The notes under the pieces are model-generated. The model worked only from the letters and a program-made list of their open reading frames with translations, was not told the DNA's origin and ran no database searches. A stretch of 64,000 nt of DNA, taken from positions 29,039,001 to 29,103,000 of the forward strand of contig CP142457.1 in assembly GCA_038049695.1 (NCBI GenBank), given 5' to 3'. Numbering within the stretch: the first letter of the stretch is position 1; every line of letters starts with the position of its first letter. The stretch is from Cinnamomum chago. Its lineage: Eukaryota > Streptophyta > Magnoliopsida > Laurales > Lauraceae. The position numbers and the translations under genes are program-made. Below are positions 1-11,662 of this stretch, one piece after another.

Positions 1-1154
1 AACATATGCATTTCCAAGGTATGAACAAGAGAGAAATAAACTCATCATTATGCATTTTTAAGAGCAATAGAAATCGTTGCAAAAAGAATAGATAAAGCAC
101 ATTAAGAATCATTGGTGAAAAATCAAGATTTTCTTCCTAAAACATGTAAATATTCAAAACAATCTATTCATCCACTTGTCTTGGGTCCAAGCTAGCAAAT
201 CAAGCTTCTAATCACACTCTTAAGCACAAAATCACCAATCTACACAAAAACCCCCAAATACAACCCATTACAAACCCTAAAATGGCAAATCAAGAAAGAC
301 AAGGAATGGGTTCAAATCAAACTAGGAAATAGAACTTAAGGGGATGCTATTACATAAAATGGAAGAGAGAAAGTGATTGCATACCTATAGGTGGTCCAAC
401 TAGCAAGGAATAACTAAATGAGGGGGTTTCCATTCATGGTTTCCCACGAAAATGGTGTCTAGAGCAAGAAGAGATGGAGGAAAATGCAATGGCAAGCTTC
501 GTTTGGTGATTGGTAGCATAGATCTTGAGTTTGGAAGCAACAAAGTGGGAAAAAGAAGGGAAGGGAGCTGTTGTTGCAGGGCTGAGCGTGCTCCATCTTG
601 TGGAGGGCAAGAGTGAAGAAGAAAACATGGGTTTTGACCATTATTTAAAGGTTCAAATGGGGCCCACAACTAATAATACTACATGGGCTAAGAACTGGGC
701 TTTCTGGGCCTTGGATGGACTCAACGAAGAAGAGAAAAATGTTTTTCATAAAATCTAGTTTTTAAAAAGTACAATTTTGGTATGGTTCTGAGATCTCGAA
801 ATTTGGATCCAGATTTTAAAAAGACTGTTTTGCCCTTGAAGTCGGAAAAGTCAGGTTTTGGGGTCTCGAACGGGGACGGGATCAACAGGAAAGTTGTAGA
901 GATTAACGAGATAAGTCAAACGAAGCCAAAATGGGAGTTTTTGGGAATCACAAAGAACCTCTCCAAGCTGATCACGCAAAACAAGTAGGAACCTACGGTC
1001 ACTGTCTAGGTTCACTGGCTCTCAAAACTCCCAAAAACTAGTGAAAAACCATTCTAGCTCACAAATTCAACCAATAAACACTAATTCCACTTAGATAAAC
1101 TAATCCACAAATAAAACAACACTAATCCAGGAAATTAGGAGTCGGGTTTCTACA
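1..1154 (-). repeat. Partial long LTR (5' part), truncated by the window edge
   Basis: Read on the minus strand from 1154, this begins TGTAGAAACCCGACTCC and runs off the left edge. By eye it aligns in order with the start of the solo LTR at 53822. Shared blocks include the segment around 830-910 (CTTCAAGGGCAAAACAGT on the minus strand), a TATA-like TTTAAATAAT near 640-652, and a leader containing TTTTAGGGTTTG followed by GGGGGTTTTTGTGT. This gives the LTR head, promoter and leader of one family. Open frames at 400-669 and 525-758 fall inside the LTR and are not believed to be genes. The other LTR end and any internal region lie outside the window. Confidence 0.75.
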
Positions 1155-1600
1155 TTTGCTGTGAATAATGATTTATGTCGGAAATTGAAATTAAGATTTA
1201 TAAAAGGAAACTAAAATTACAAAAAAGCAGTAAAAAATATGCAAATACCTTAGTTTTTTTGTAGAGAAGAGAAATCCCAATGAGACTTGCGGCCATTCAC
1301 AAGGAGAAAATAAAAAAAATGCTACATAAAAAAGAGGCTCGTGATGAGAAAACTCTGTATAGAGAATGCTACAACTTATTTTCTCAATTACTCATATCAG
1401 TTGCAAAAAAAAGGGCTCCATATATGCCAATTTAAGTTCTACATAACAATTTTAAGAGTTAATAATAGGCTGAGGTGAAAGTTAAGAGGAATTTAAAGAG
1501 GCATTAAAGAGGGTCAAATTGGTGTCAAAATGGTCAAAATAAAATTGAAATGAAGCGACTGATTTCTCAATTAGAATCAGTTCGCTTCATTATCTATAAT
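1155..1600. other. AT-rich intergenic stretch with a small hairpin
   Basis: No gene is recognised. At 1553-1589 an imperfect inverted repeat (GAAGCGACTGATT ... AATCAGTTCGCTTC) could form a hairpin with a short loop. Confidence 0.5.
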
Positions 1601-2005
1601 TGGGCACAACTGCTACGACTTTAATCAATTTCCTCTCGACTAAATATTTTTCTTATCGCCGAGAAAAATATCAAATAAGACCTTAGAAAACTCAACTCAA
1701 AATCCCACCAAATTTGGGAGCCTAATTCATTGGTTTTTGTACGATATCGCACAGTCACTTAGCTAATTGCCTAAAAAATGAAATTCCAACGAGCTTCATT
1801 TCATTCTTGGGCACATCAACTGGGACTTTATTCATTTTTTCTGTAGCCAATTTTTTTTCTTATCAATGAGAAAAACATGGAAGAAGACCTAAAAAAAAAT
1901 CAAAATCCTACCAAATTTGGGAGTCTAATTTATTGCTTTCAGTGTGATATTGCACAGTCACTTGGCCAGTCCCTAAAGAACGAAATTACAGCAAGTTACA
2001 CTGAA
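1601..2005. repeat. Two-copy tandem duplication, period about 207 bp
   Basis: Two diverged copies start at TGGGCAC (1601 and 1808). They share, in order, a TTTTTCTTATC block, CCTACCAAATTTGGGAG-type sequence, a CGATATCGCACAGTCACTT-type block and a closing AACGAAATT-type block. No coding frame spans it. The GATATCGCACA block recalls the palindrome in the MULE ends at 6.1 and 22.9 kb. Confidence 0.7.
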
Positions 2006-3247
2006 TTCCAATCAACACCTTTGTGCCCAACGGAGGTTTAGTGCTTTAGGAGATGCAAATTAAGGAAAATATGAGAGGGAAAATGATCTGCTTTTATTTT
2101 TACTTTTAGTTTGCACGATATCACACAAAAGGGGTAGAATTGGGAAAAAGATTGGGCCCCCATGTACAATACCCACGTTTAGGATATACTTTTGGTCAAC
2201 ACTATTATGAGGAATTCATGGTCTTCTATATTCTGTACGGTCAAAATCCTTATAGACTTTACTTTGCTTTACCATTTTCTAAACCACATTTTGAAAGGTA
2301 AATGTTGTATAAAGTTTTCTACAAAGGAGAGTCGTTGGAAAAAAATTATGAGACTTTGTGAAAGAAAATAATTTTTCCTTTTTTTTTTTTTTGAGTTTCC
2401 AAATGTACAATAATTTTTTTATAAAATAAAAGATTATGTTCTCTAAAATAATATTTTCTTGCATCCAATAGACCATAATATCTTTGTTTTCTTTACTCTC
2501 TTTCATATTGCTTTCATATTCTTCTTCACACAGTTGATGAACCCGCGCCAAGGGAGAACAGCCAATGATGGATAAATATTTTAATAATAAACAAGCAAGT
2601 TCAAGAGGCAGACTACAATTCTAATAATTTTAGAATCTTGGGCCTATTCAATAAATATAAATTGTAAGACTTTTATTTCTAAATCTAGTTAAAACTGAAT
2701 AAATAAATATAAATTTTCATTGCACGTTCGCACCATTGGGTTGGCTTAAATTCCCTCATTACCTAACTACCGCAACATCCTTTGATAGTGTCGGCAACTG
2801 GTTCTGGGCCTCTGGCATTTGTGGCCTCGCCTCTGCACCACGTGTCCAGTAGTAGTAAGTATGGCATATTTGGAACTCCAATATCACCCACTTCACCCTA
2901 ACTCTGTCCATATAAAAAAATAATATTAAACCTACTACATCAATGGCACCTTTACTATAAGGCAAGGCAGGCAAAGATAGGCTATGGAAATGACCACCTA
3001 TGTGCTAAGCAAGCTTAATTTTGATGGCTCATTGCATTGCATCTCAATACACAGGTCATGGGACTAGAAGGATCAATCGGGACCAAATTGGGTCCATTGC
3101 TGCAGCCTGCAGCCTACGACTATCAAGTGAACATGCTGAATGGCCTCTTGCTGTGCTAGCTATGATGTAATATTGGGTTTTGCTTTTCAGGGCTTCTGTT
3201 AAGTTGGATGTATCTTGAACCTTTTGTACTTATAATGGCCTTCATAT
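2006..3247. other. Intergenic stretch, no gene recognised
   Basis: AT-rich. Short open frames at 2279-2551 and 2759-2974 have no recognisable family and no intron or codon signature. Confidence 0.5.
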
Positions 3248-3267
3248 AATAATAATAATAATAATAA
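3248..3267 (+). repeat. (AAT)n microsatellite
   Basis: An uninterrupted run of AAT trinucleotides. Confidence 0.9.
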
Positions 3268-3269
3268 GA

Positions 3270-4260
3270 GAATTTTATGAAAAAAAAATTTCATTAGGTG
3301 GTCGTTGTACGAAAAAGTTCCTCCAAATTCGGACAACACGAAAAAGTGTCTTTTAGTCAATTTTCATTCTTTTTAGAATCTAAGAGGAGCAACGCCAGTG
3401 TCGCTCGTCTCTGTTGGTGTCCCTCCCCATCTCTTCCTTGTCTAAGTCCACCATCACCAACTTCACCTTCATACTAAACAAGCCCATAAAAGGATCACGA
3501 ACTCATCTCCATTCCTTTCTTTTCGTTCGCAGGTTCTGCAATCCACGAAACCGACTCCTCTGATGAAGCCCCATTTAGTCCTCTGTTGCAATTCCACCAC
3601 CGAAATGGGGCCCGTATGCAAAACCCTGAAATCCGCATCCGAAACTCCAATATTTGTTTCAACATCTCCACCTCCGTTATCAGAAATCGTCAGATTGTAG
3701 ACGACAGACATGTTGGAATCCGACTCGAGTCCTTCTCGTTAGATTTCAGACCAATTGCATGCAAAGAGATCAGATCTTCATCGATGAGAGGCAATAGTAG
3801 GGTGTAGTGTGTGGACCACCTCCCCTTATTTGATCAGTCAACATGGCAGTATATTCAGAAAACACATAACATGGCAATAAATCAATGGCCTCGGTTTTGA
3901 TTTCGTTTAGGTCTCCGAACAAGACTAAAACGAAGCCATTTCTTTAAGAATCAAGCTCTGCCAATGTTATAGTGTTGGCTTTGTAGATCCGGGATTGTGG
4001 AATGCAATGAAGGACTTAAACAAGGAAGATATAGGGGGCGACAGAGATGAGCGACGCCAATGTCGCTCTTATCAAATTTTAAAAAATAGAAGATTTTATT
4101 GAAAAATTCATCATAGGTGTCCATTACACGAAAAAAGAAATATTATTTAGTGCAGCACAAATGGGGTCCCTCATACCACTTTGCAATTTTTTTTTTTAAA
4201 ATTTGATGAGTGACGGTGGAAAAATCAAACAACTCTAGCGTCACTTGTCAAAAGATGGTT
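3270..4260. repeat. Repeat-bounded segment, possible small non-autonomous element
   Basis: Related blocks occur near both ends. GATTTTATTGAAAAATTCAT-like sequence followed by an ACGAAAAA block appears at 3272-3320 and 4090-4135 in direct orientation. A GAGC-AC-GTCGCTC-TCTCTGT block appears at 3388-3420 and, reversed, at 4040-4075. Between them is a GC-richer segment (3430-3810) of exon-like composition that I could not assign. The segment may be a non-autonomous element carrying foreign sequence, or two copies of one short repeat. Boundaries are approximate. Confidence 0.35.
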
Positions 4261-4734
4261 AAAACTCTATTTCTCCCCATTTGACCCACTATTTCTTGCA
4301 GTTCGAAGAGGAAGTAGGCAATTATTTCAATCAAACCCACACAACCCTCCGGTACGTTAGCACTCTCACTTGTCATTTCTCTCGCTGCTGATTGGAACAT
4401 TAGAATACCCACCCACAGTTTGGGTGCTTCGCATGATATCGTCTGTTTGTTCAGTGTGTCGTTCGTTTTCGACCATCCATCGACATACATAAGTGAGCCT
4501 TTGTTAGAAGCATGGTTCGCTAGAATCGTTGATGTTGAGATTTGGGTGACTGGGTGTTTCTGTTTTTAGCACGTTATTGTGTATGTGTTGTTGGGCGGTT
4601 TTGGTGGCATCGCATTAGGTGGGGCGCTGTTTTTTAGTGATTATGGTGGGAGGACAGTACTAGTCATGGAGCAATTTCTGATTTCAACACTACCCAAAAC
4701 ACGAGAAGGAAAGATAGACCATTTGAGCGGCCTA
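4261..4734. other. No gene recognised
   Basis: The open frame at 4248-4490 (minus) has no recognisable domain. Nothing else stands out. Confidence 0.4.
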
Positions 4735-5790
4735 ATAGGCCTGTCAATTTAACTCATTGAAATGAGTACCCGGCCCGGCCCGGCCCACCCCAAGCCATAA
4801 AATACAGGCCTTTTAAATTTTTTTGAACCCAGTGGGCTGGGCGTGGTCAATAATTTTAAAGTCCGGCCAAAATAGGCTCGCTCTAAGCTAATTTTACTAT
4901 TTTTTAATTATTTCTTTTGATGTTTCAGTGAATATGAATTGTATTTTTTACTTCTGTTAATTTCTGATTGAGGTTCTTAAAACAGTATCTTTGCCATGAT
5001 TATCTTTATCATACCATTTTGGTCTTTTAGTAATTACATTATTCATTAAGGTAAGATTGAAATCAGTAAAGTCCTAACTCAACTTTCCCTTAGTCATTAC
5101 ATTATTGGTTAAGGTAAGAATGAAATAGTAAAGTCCTCATAACCTCAGTTCCAAAACCTACACCCCTTACTCACCTTTCCAACTCCAAATAAAATGCAAA
5201 TCCATAAGATACTTTTTTTTTCACAATTAGCTTTAGTCCTTTCCACTAAATCTCGAGCAACCAATAGCTACTTAGGTATTTACACAAACATCATATTTTT
5301 TCTGGTTTCTAGCTTCAATTTTTTCAATGTACCAAGATGCAACTCAATTTCACAAATTATGCTCTTCCATGCTCCATTAGCAAGTGGCCTGACTCAGTAA
5401 AAGTATGACATGTATTTGCCTCATCTATACTAAAATTACTTGCTTAGATAGCATTTTTTACACAAAACCTCAAGGGAACAACTTTGTAGTTCTTCAATGG
5501 TGAGCTCTATCATGTTTCAAACCCAGAGGTCAAGTAAACACATCTACAAAACCTTGAGCCCAGTATAGGGCTGTATATAATTATATCCTTATGTTCAAAA
5601 TTATGCTAAAGCCTAAGCCCGACCTGGGCCCAGCCCAAGCCCACACAGGATAAGATTTGACATAGGCTCGTTCAATTTAGGGCTGAGATTGGACAACCCC
5701 CGGCAGGCCCGTCCAATATTCAAGACGGGATTGGGCAACCCATGTCAGGCATGTCCCATTGACTGGGCTACTGCCTAATATTTGGATTGC
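4735..5790. repeat. Degenerate non-coding repeat with GGCCCGGCCC-type ends
   Basis: GC-rich GGCCCGGCCCGGCCC clusters at about 4770-4860 and related GGGCCCAGCCC / GGCAGGCCCGTCC sequence at about 5615-5780 flank an AT-rich middle. The layout suggests a decayed non-autonomous element, but I cannot place its ends. Inside is a 64-bp tandem duplication (5029-5150). Confidence 0.3.
5029..5150. repeat. Short tandem duplication, period 64 bp
   Basis: Two copies of an AGTAATTACATTATT ... GGTAAGA-TGAAAT-AGTAAAGTCCT block, the second with a few substitutions. Confidence 0.7.
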
Positions 5791-5920
5791 TCATGATTTG
5801 GGGCGTTAGCGAAAAGTGACGATATGGTCGTCCAGATTTATTTTGGGGGACGCTATTTCTGATTGAAAAAAAAAAACTTTAAATAAGAAAGAGTAAAAAA
5901 GTACCAGGAGGAACCAAACT

Positions 5921-6190
5921 GTGTCGTGCGAAATAATATTTCACTTTGGGAAATTTTCTGTACGGTCACCTACAGTACTTCATATCTCTCCCCTGTTACC
6001 AAAGTTCAACATTTTACCCAAACGTTCTCCATACAGTCTGTACCACTGTGTAGACCACAAGCTGAGTTTTTTTTGCGATATCACAACATATCTTGTGATA
6101 CCGCAAGTTTTTTATTTGCGATATCGTAATTTATATTGCGATATCGCAAGTTTTTTATTTATGATATCGCAAATTATGTTGCGATATCAC
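5921..6190 (+). repeat. Left terminal inverted repeat of the putative MULE
   Basis: Reading inward: GTGTCGTGCGAAA, GGAAATTTTCTGTACGGTCA, a pyrimidine-rich block with AAGTTCAACATTT, ACCACAAGCTGAGTTTTTTT, then about six GATATC-centred motifs roughly 20 bp apart (6075-6190). The same order appears on the minus strand at 22856-23080. Sequence just inside (6200-6330) is CT-rich and leader-like, consistent with a promoter-bearing MULE end. Confidence 0.7.
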
Positions 6191-8274
6191 AACTCAAAAA
6201 AGCCCTTTTCATCCGTTTATCCCTCCCTGTTCGACTATCCCTAATTTTCACCAACGATAACTCTCTCCCCAACCAAATTTCACCATCCTCCTCTCTCGCC
6301 AACCTATTTGCAAATACGCAAGGTCCCAACGTCCATTCGACGGTGACGAAGCTTCATCGTCTCCATTGTCTCCATCAGCTAGGGATTTTGGTTGGTCACC
6401 ATTGTTTCGCAAATCTGGGCGCTCCAAGCTTGGTATTGTTGCAATTGCGCCAGCTAAACTTGGCAATCGTTTTCCCTTTCTCTTTTAGCGAGATTGGTAT
6501 TCTTTTTCCTTTACCTCCTCTCTATTTATCTTTGCTTGTGGGTTTTCTATTTCGTTCTGTCTTTCTCTTTCTCTCTCTTCTTCTTCTCCTTCTTCTCCTC
6601 CTCGTTTCTGCTTATTGTGTTTAAAAGAAGAGAGAGAAACTGATACATATATAGAAAGGGTAATGGAAAATGATGCCCATACTTTGGTGCTCCAAGGCAT
6701 GTTTTCCCCTCTGATTACATCTGATGTTAGGTAAACACATAGTTCTGGCCTAGAGAGGATCATACCTTCTCATGTGATGTTTACTTGTTAAAGATCAATG
6801 AATGATTCCCCATATAGAATTCCTTGGATTGAGGCGTGGAAAAAAGCCTCTATCTTTAGTCTTCATGATGATGTTTTGATATTTTTGGTAAGTTGGAGAT
6901 ATTGGGTTTTCCTGTTTCAGTTTTTTTGTTTTTTTTTTCCTTTTTTTTTTTTTTTTTTGAACAAGAATGTTTTGGGACAAAAGCAATGAGAGATTTTGGT
7001 GTTTTGTTATAGAAAAAATTAATACTTGGTTTTCTTGAATTTCATAAATGAACATATTCTACAAAAATAGTTGAATATAAACTACCATGTTCTTGTCATG
7101 GGTTTGTTGTGAATACATGAAAGGAAATGAAAATGGAAACTATTTCTCCCACTTGATCAGTTGTTTCCACCATATCAATAGAACTTTTGTGTCAACTCAA
7201 GTCTTGGCTGAGTTGACTCTAACTCAGTTGAATTTGAAATCAAGCTACCTGAATTCCTTTGATATGCAGATATAATAGTTATTGAATTATATTTACTCAT
7301 TATATTAAACAAAAGTATTTCAAGGACTAGTCAATAATCGATACTTTGGCCTGTTTGGGTCCTTGGAATTTGGTTGCCTTGAATTCAGTTACTTGTAAAT
7401 CTAATTACATGCAGCTCTTCCCATGTAATTTGTTACAGCAAAGATCAAGAAACAACTATTCCCTACGGATTACTGAGTTATCTAAATGCATGAGTCCTTA
7501 ATTATGCATAAACAGAGTTATCTGCACTCAGTTTACAGGAATCATATAGCTTATGTTAGATTTAGGTGATTGCTTTCTTATGTATGAAATAAGAATTATA
7601 TGCACACATGTAATACACAGAGTAAAAAAATAAAAAATGAAACTTTGTTTAACATGTAAGGAAGGTTTTTGAAGTTTGAACTGCACTAAGAACAACAATG
7701 AAGACAAAAGGGAAATTCTTTCTCACTGGTATCACCTTAACTTTCTCTAGATTTTTATGGCTAGAATGTTGTATGGATCATAAGATTTAAATCAGTATCT
7801 AATAATCTTTGAATGCAATGTGCATTTTCGCCTACATTGGCAATTGACTGACCTAAGTAAAGCAAATAGGAAGCCCTTTCATTCTAACTAAACTCATGGA
7901 ACATAGAATAATCTATGTTTTTTGGTGATGGAAAAGCAGAGGATATACATGAGGTTCTGTCGAGAGACTTTTTCATTTTCTTTGTTTAACCATTAAAGAC
8001 AAAGGAGAGGACTGAGGACAATAGTCTACGCTGCTCATTTTCTATGCTATTATCTTCTATCCATGGGATTAGCCGCTGGCTAATAATTTCCTTATCGAAT
8101 GATCGTGGGATTCAAGATTGTCTCCTCTAAATGGGTGCTTGCACTAATGGTCCACTTATAACTTGGTCAAAATTACAGTATAAGGATCATCCGATGGTAA
8201 TAATATCAATCCATAAAGGGCTCTTCATTTGATCTGTTTGGATCCCCATATTAAGGTTATCTACTCATCAATTG
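6191..8274. other. MULE left arm, no gene recognised
   Basis: The region begins with a CT-rich stretch resembling a plant 5' leader. It contains an open frame at 6136-6624 with no recognisable family and a poly-T tract at 6925-6958. The rest is AT-rich. Captured host sequence is possible but unproven. Confidence 0.4.
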
Positions 8275-9880
8275 GGAAGAGGTTCAAAAGGTGGCGGCTG
8301 AGGGGGGTCTTGGGATTGGGATTATCAAGGAGAAGAATGCGTGTCTTCTAGCAAATGGAAATGAAGGTGTCCTGACACGATTCCCATTGGAGGGAGGCAA
8401 TAAAAAACAATATACCAGAAGCACTTTATAGGGAGGAAAATTGGTGTTGGGATCTAAGGAAGGTGCAAAGAGGAAAAAGGTTCGAGGGTAAGGAAAGATA
8501 TCCTGATACAGTGATACTGAATGAAGATAGTAAGGTGACAATAGTTTTTAAAGAATAGATCTGTTGAAAGTATTAGGTTCTGGGAGGAGACATGGTTGGC
8601 AGATAGTCCTTTTTTGGAGTTAAAATTTATGTGACTGTATTTCATATCAAAATAGAAGGAATCATTAGTTACAGATACTTTTAAGCACTTAGAGGGAAAA
8701 TTGTGTGAAATAATACCTCTGGAAGGGATTTGATGGATTTCTAGATGAGACTTAGAAGTCTATCTAGCTAATGAGATGGATATAAAACTTTATCATGACC
8801 ATCATCCGTGTAGTTCTCTTGCAAATCCCTCGTCCAAACATGGCCTCATTTCCTTCTTCCTATGTTTATTTAGGTAACACGGGTGTAGTAGTGCTCCCCT
8901 CAAAGTGAAAGCTTCTGCTTGTTTGCAGTTTAAAATAGAATTCTATCTATTGATCAATTGAAGTGTAGGAATTTTCCCTTGTCCTACATATTTCTGTTCT
9001 TTGGCGAATGAGGCATTGATGGCATTTATTTTAGCTGTTCTCTATTTCTCTTTCTTGGGTCTTTCTGGCTTCTTTTTCATCTCTTTTGGAGGGTTGGTAT
9101 GCTCGGCCATTTTCAATTTCTGAGGATGATTCTAACAATTTCTTGGGGAATTGGGAAGGAGAAAAAGAAGTGAATCTTCAGAAGTAAGTGGTTCATAATC
9201 TTAGAATTAGAAAATACAATAAAACCTTGGCTTTTTTATTGGGACAAGTTGACCTAGAGGTTCAATAATCGGAGTTGCAAAGGGAGTGGTTTCTGACCGT
9301 TAGTTTGAACCCATACAATCTGACCGTTAGTTTGAACCCATACAAGGGGCACTTATTGAACCTTTGGTGTCCACCATCTGCAGGTTATGGATGGGTTCTC
9401 TATTGGGAATCCAGGCATATCAGAAGTGCAGGGCACAATTAAAGATGATAAGGGAGGCATTCTCATGACCTATTCAGGCCCTATTCATATTCTAGAGTAG
9501 AATAAAGCTCAAAATATTGAAGACTTAAGTTGTTCATGGACAGGCCAGGTAATTGTCAAAAGGAAAGGGGACTATTTGATGCTATCGCTTGGGGTCTAGA
9601 GAATCAAAACCACTATGGAGGTTTGCTTTCGTTTTTAAGGAGATTAGATCCTTGTTAGCCTCAATGGAATTTTGCTTCCAAAGTGTTCCAAGGGAAGTCA
9701 ATAGGGAGGCTAATTTGCTGGCCTAGACACAGATCACATGGCTTGAGCTTGTTATCGGCCTGTCTTTCAACTTGTAGTGTCTCACTCCATCTTGTTGGGG
9801 TCTCTTTGTAATTTCATTTTTGTCCATACCATTGTTTTATTCAATAAAATTTTGAGTTTATAAAATAAAGGAAGAAAAAG
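8275..9880 (+). mobile_element. Heavily decayed L1-like LINE remnant (ORF2 3' half and tail)
   Basis: At 8290-8350 a frame reads GGLGIGIIKEKNACLLANG, typical of plant LINE ORF2 between the reverse transcriptase and the zf-RVT zinc-binding region. At 9390-9480 a frame gives a start-of-RNase-H signature (DGSSIGNPGISEVQG, then KDDKGGIL). Many stops and frameshifts separate these. It ends with an AATAAAATTT-type signal and A-rich tail near 9845-9880, as expected of a LINE 3' end. The 5' part is missing. It sits in the left arm of the MULE and probably inserted there. Confidence 0.65.
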
Positions 9881-11662
9881 AACATTGCAGGGCTGGCCAA
9901 ATTGTTTGTGTAAATGTATATTTCACCAGTGAGAACAATGATGGTCTAAGGTTGGATCCATCCTCCCGAGGAAGGTGGAACAAGGATGGAGGGTTTATTG
10001 GGGAAAAAAAAACGTAAGACCCGCTGGCTGTACTGAACACCCTTGTGGAAGTTGGTAGGATTTGTATACAAATGTTTATATACTGATCAATTCTTCTTCA
10101 GGCACTTAGGACTTATCTAGCCAGAGCACTAAGAGATGGAGGACCAGCCCGACTGCTTACCTCTGTTGAGCAGAGTGTATATAGCTTCCTAGTCTTCAGA
10201 TTAAATCTTTGCCTACTAGTATTATATTTGAGATCAAAGGTCTCTTCTCAATGATTGACAGGTTCCCCTATTTCTATTAAGGCTGGGGCATTTTCATCTA
10301 TTTTTGTTGGTGGGGGTTGTTCTCCTTTATGGTTCAAGACTTGGGTATGGTGAATGAAAGAAAATTTTAAAAAATGATATTTGTTCTCAAAATTAAATAC
10401 AAAAAATCATGGCATCTTATCATGAGAAAGAAGATGTTTATAGGAATGTTTTCATTCTAGCTCTCTGTGAGTAATATCGAGTAATTAGTTTTGTTTTGCA
10501 TAGGTTGGCTTTTAGATGACTAAGCATAGCAAATATAAAGAATCTTTCTTGCTAATTGTAGTCATGCAACAGAAAATAATCAATCTTCATGAACGGAATA
10601 AAATTTATAGAAATTAAATGTTTTCCCATGATCAAATACAGTAACACATAACATATTCCCATTAAAAGAAAAAGGATTTAGGTGTGCACATTTCATTTCA
10701 CCATGAGATCTAGGAAGTAATGGAAAAACTTGCATGTGAATGGAAATTCTGATGCAAGCGCCTCTTAGAGAGTTCAATTTTGATTCTTGATGGTTCAGTA
10801 TAGAGAAGGCTAGAGCTCTTTCGACACTGCCAATGAGACCCTCCAAAGTTGCATATGAAATTAATCAGATGTCCACCAGTTTTAAGGTTGAAATCAGACT
10901 TCATAATAGAGAATAAACTCAGTGAAGAATCTATGTAGTTTCAGCAAAACAAGATGCCAAAATTCTAGAACTCAGTGCCTTATGCTCCTGTCAAAAGAAA
11001 AGAAAATGTTAAATGGCGCATCTGCAAACATGTGGCGTACATTTACGCGTTTCAACTTAATCGTCTAGTCATCGTTTATGTCATATTATCATCACAGATT
11101 CAGAGCAATCGTGGCATTGAATACGGTTGGTTGGACTCCCCCTATCCTATTCTATTAATTCCCTCTATTTTACCAATGATGGTTCAGTCACTTTACCCGC
11201 GATAACTTGATCGAAGCATCTATTGATAAATTTACATTCAAACAAACCATGATCAATCCAAAAGTTAAATACCATGACAAACATGAGTGGTAAGAAGCCA
11301 AACTAAGAGTCGCAAAAAGAATGTAGTTTTGCTTTACTTTTGCTGCTGGGACCATTGCACAGCATTATAAAGTGAGAACCAGATGTATTAGCACATGTAC
11401 TTAACTTTGAGATATATGAGGGCACCAATCTAAAAATCGTTTCACATGGAAATTGTGTAACTTTGAGATATATGGGGGCACCTATCTCATTTTTGTTCTT
11501 CGATCCTTGTTTTAAGACCAAAAATGTTTTAAGATTAAATACTTGTTTTACATTAAAGCATTTCATTTCCTTTTTTATTCCTATGCATCAGTATCTAATC
11601 GTTAATCATGTCATATTTTGTATTTTTAACTTTTATTCTTGTTGTGACTGGATAGTTGAAAG
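9881..11662. other. No gene recognised upstream of the PMD gene
   Basis: AT-rich, with short open frames without recognisable domains. The last few hundred bases should hold the PMD gene promoter. I saw no clear TATA box that decides a start. Confidence 0.4.

Noticed and set aside
5905..5921. Target-site duplication for the MULE
   Set aside because: The 9-11 bases left of 5921 do not match those right of 23080; nor did shifting the ends to the GGAAATTTT block give a match.
6136..6624. 162-residue open frame just inside the left MULE repeat
   Set aside because: Low-complexity hydrophobic and Leu-rich translation from a CT-rich tract, with no domain or splice support. It looks like leader sequence.
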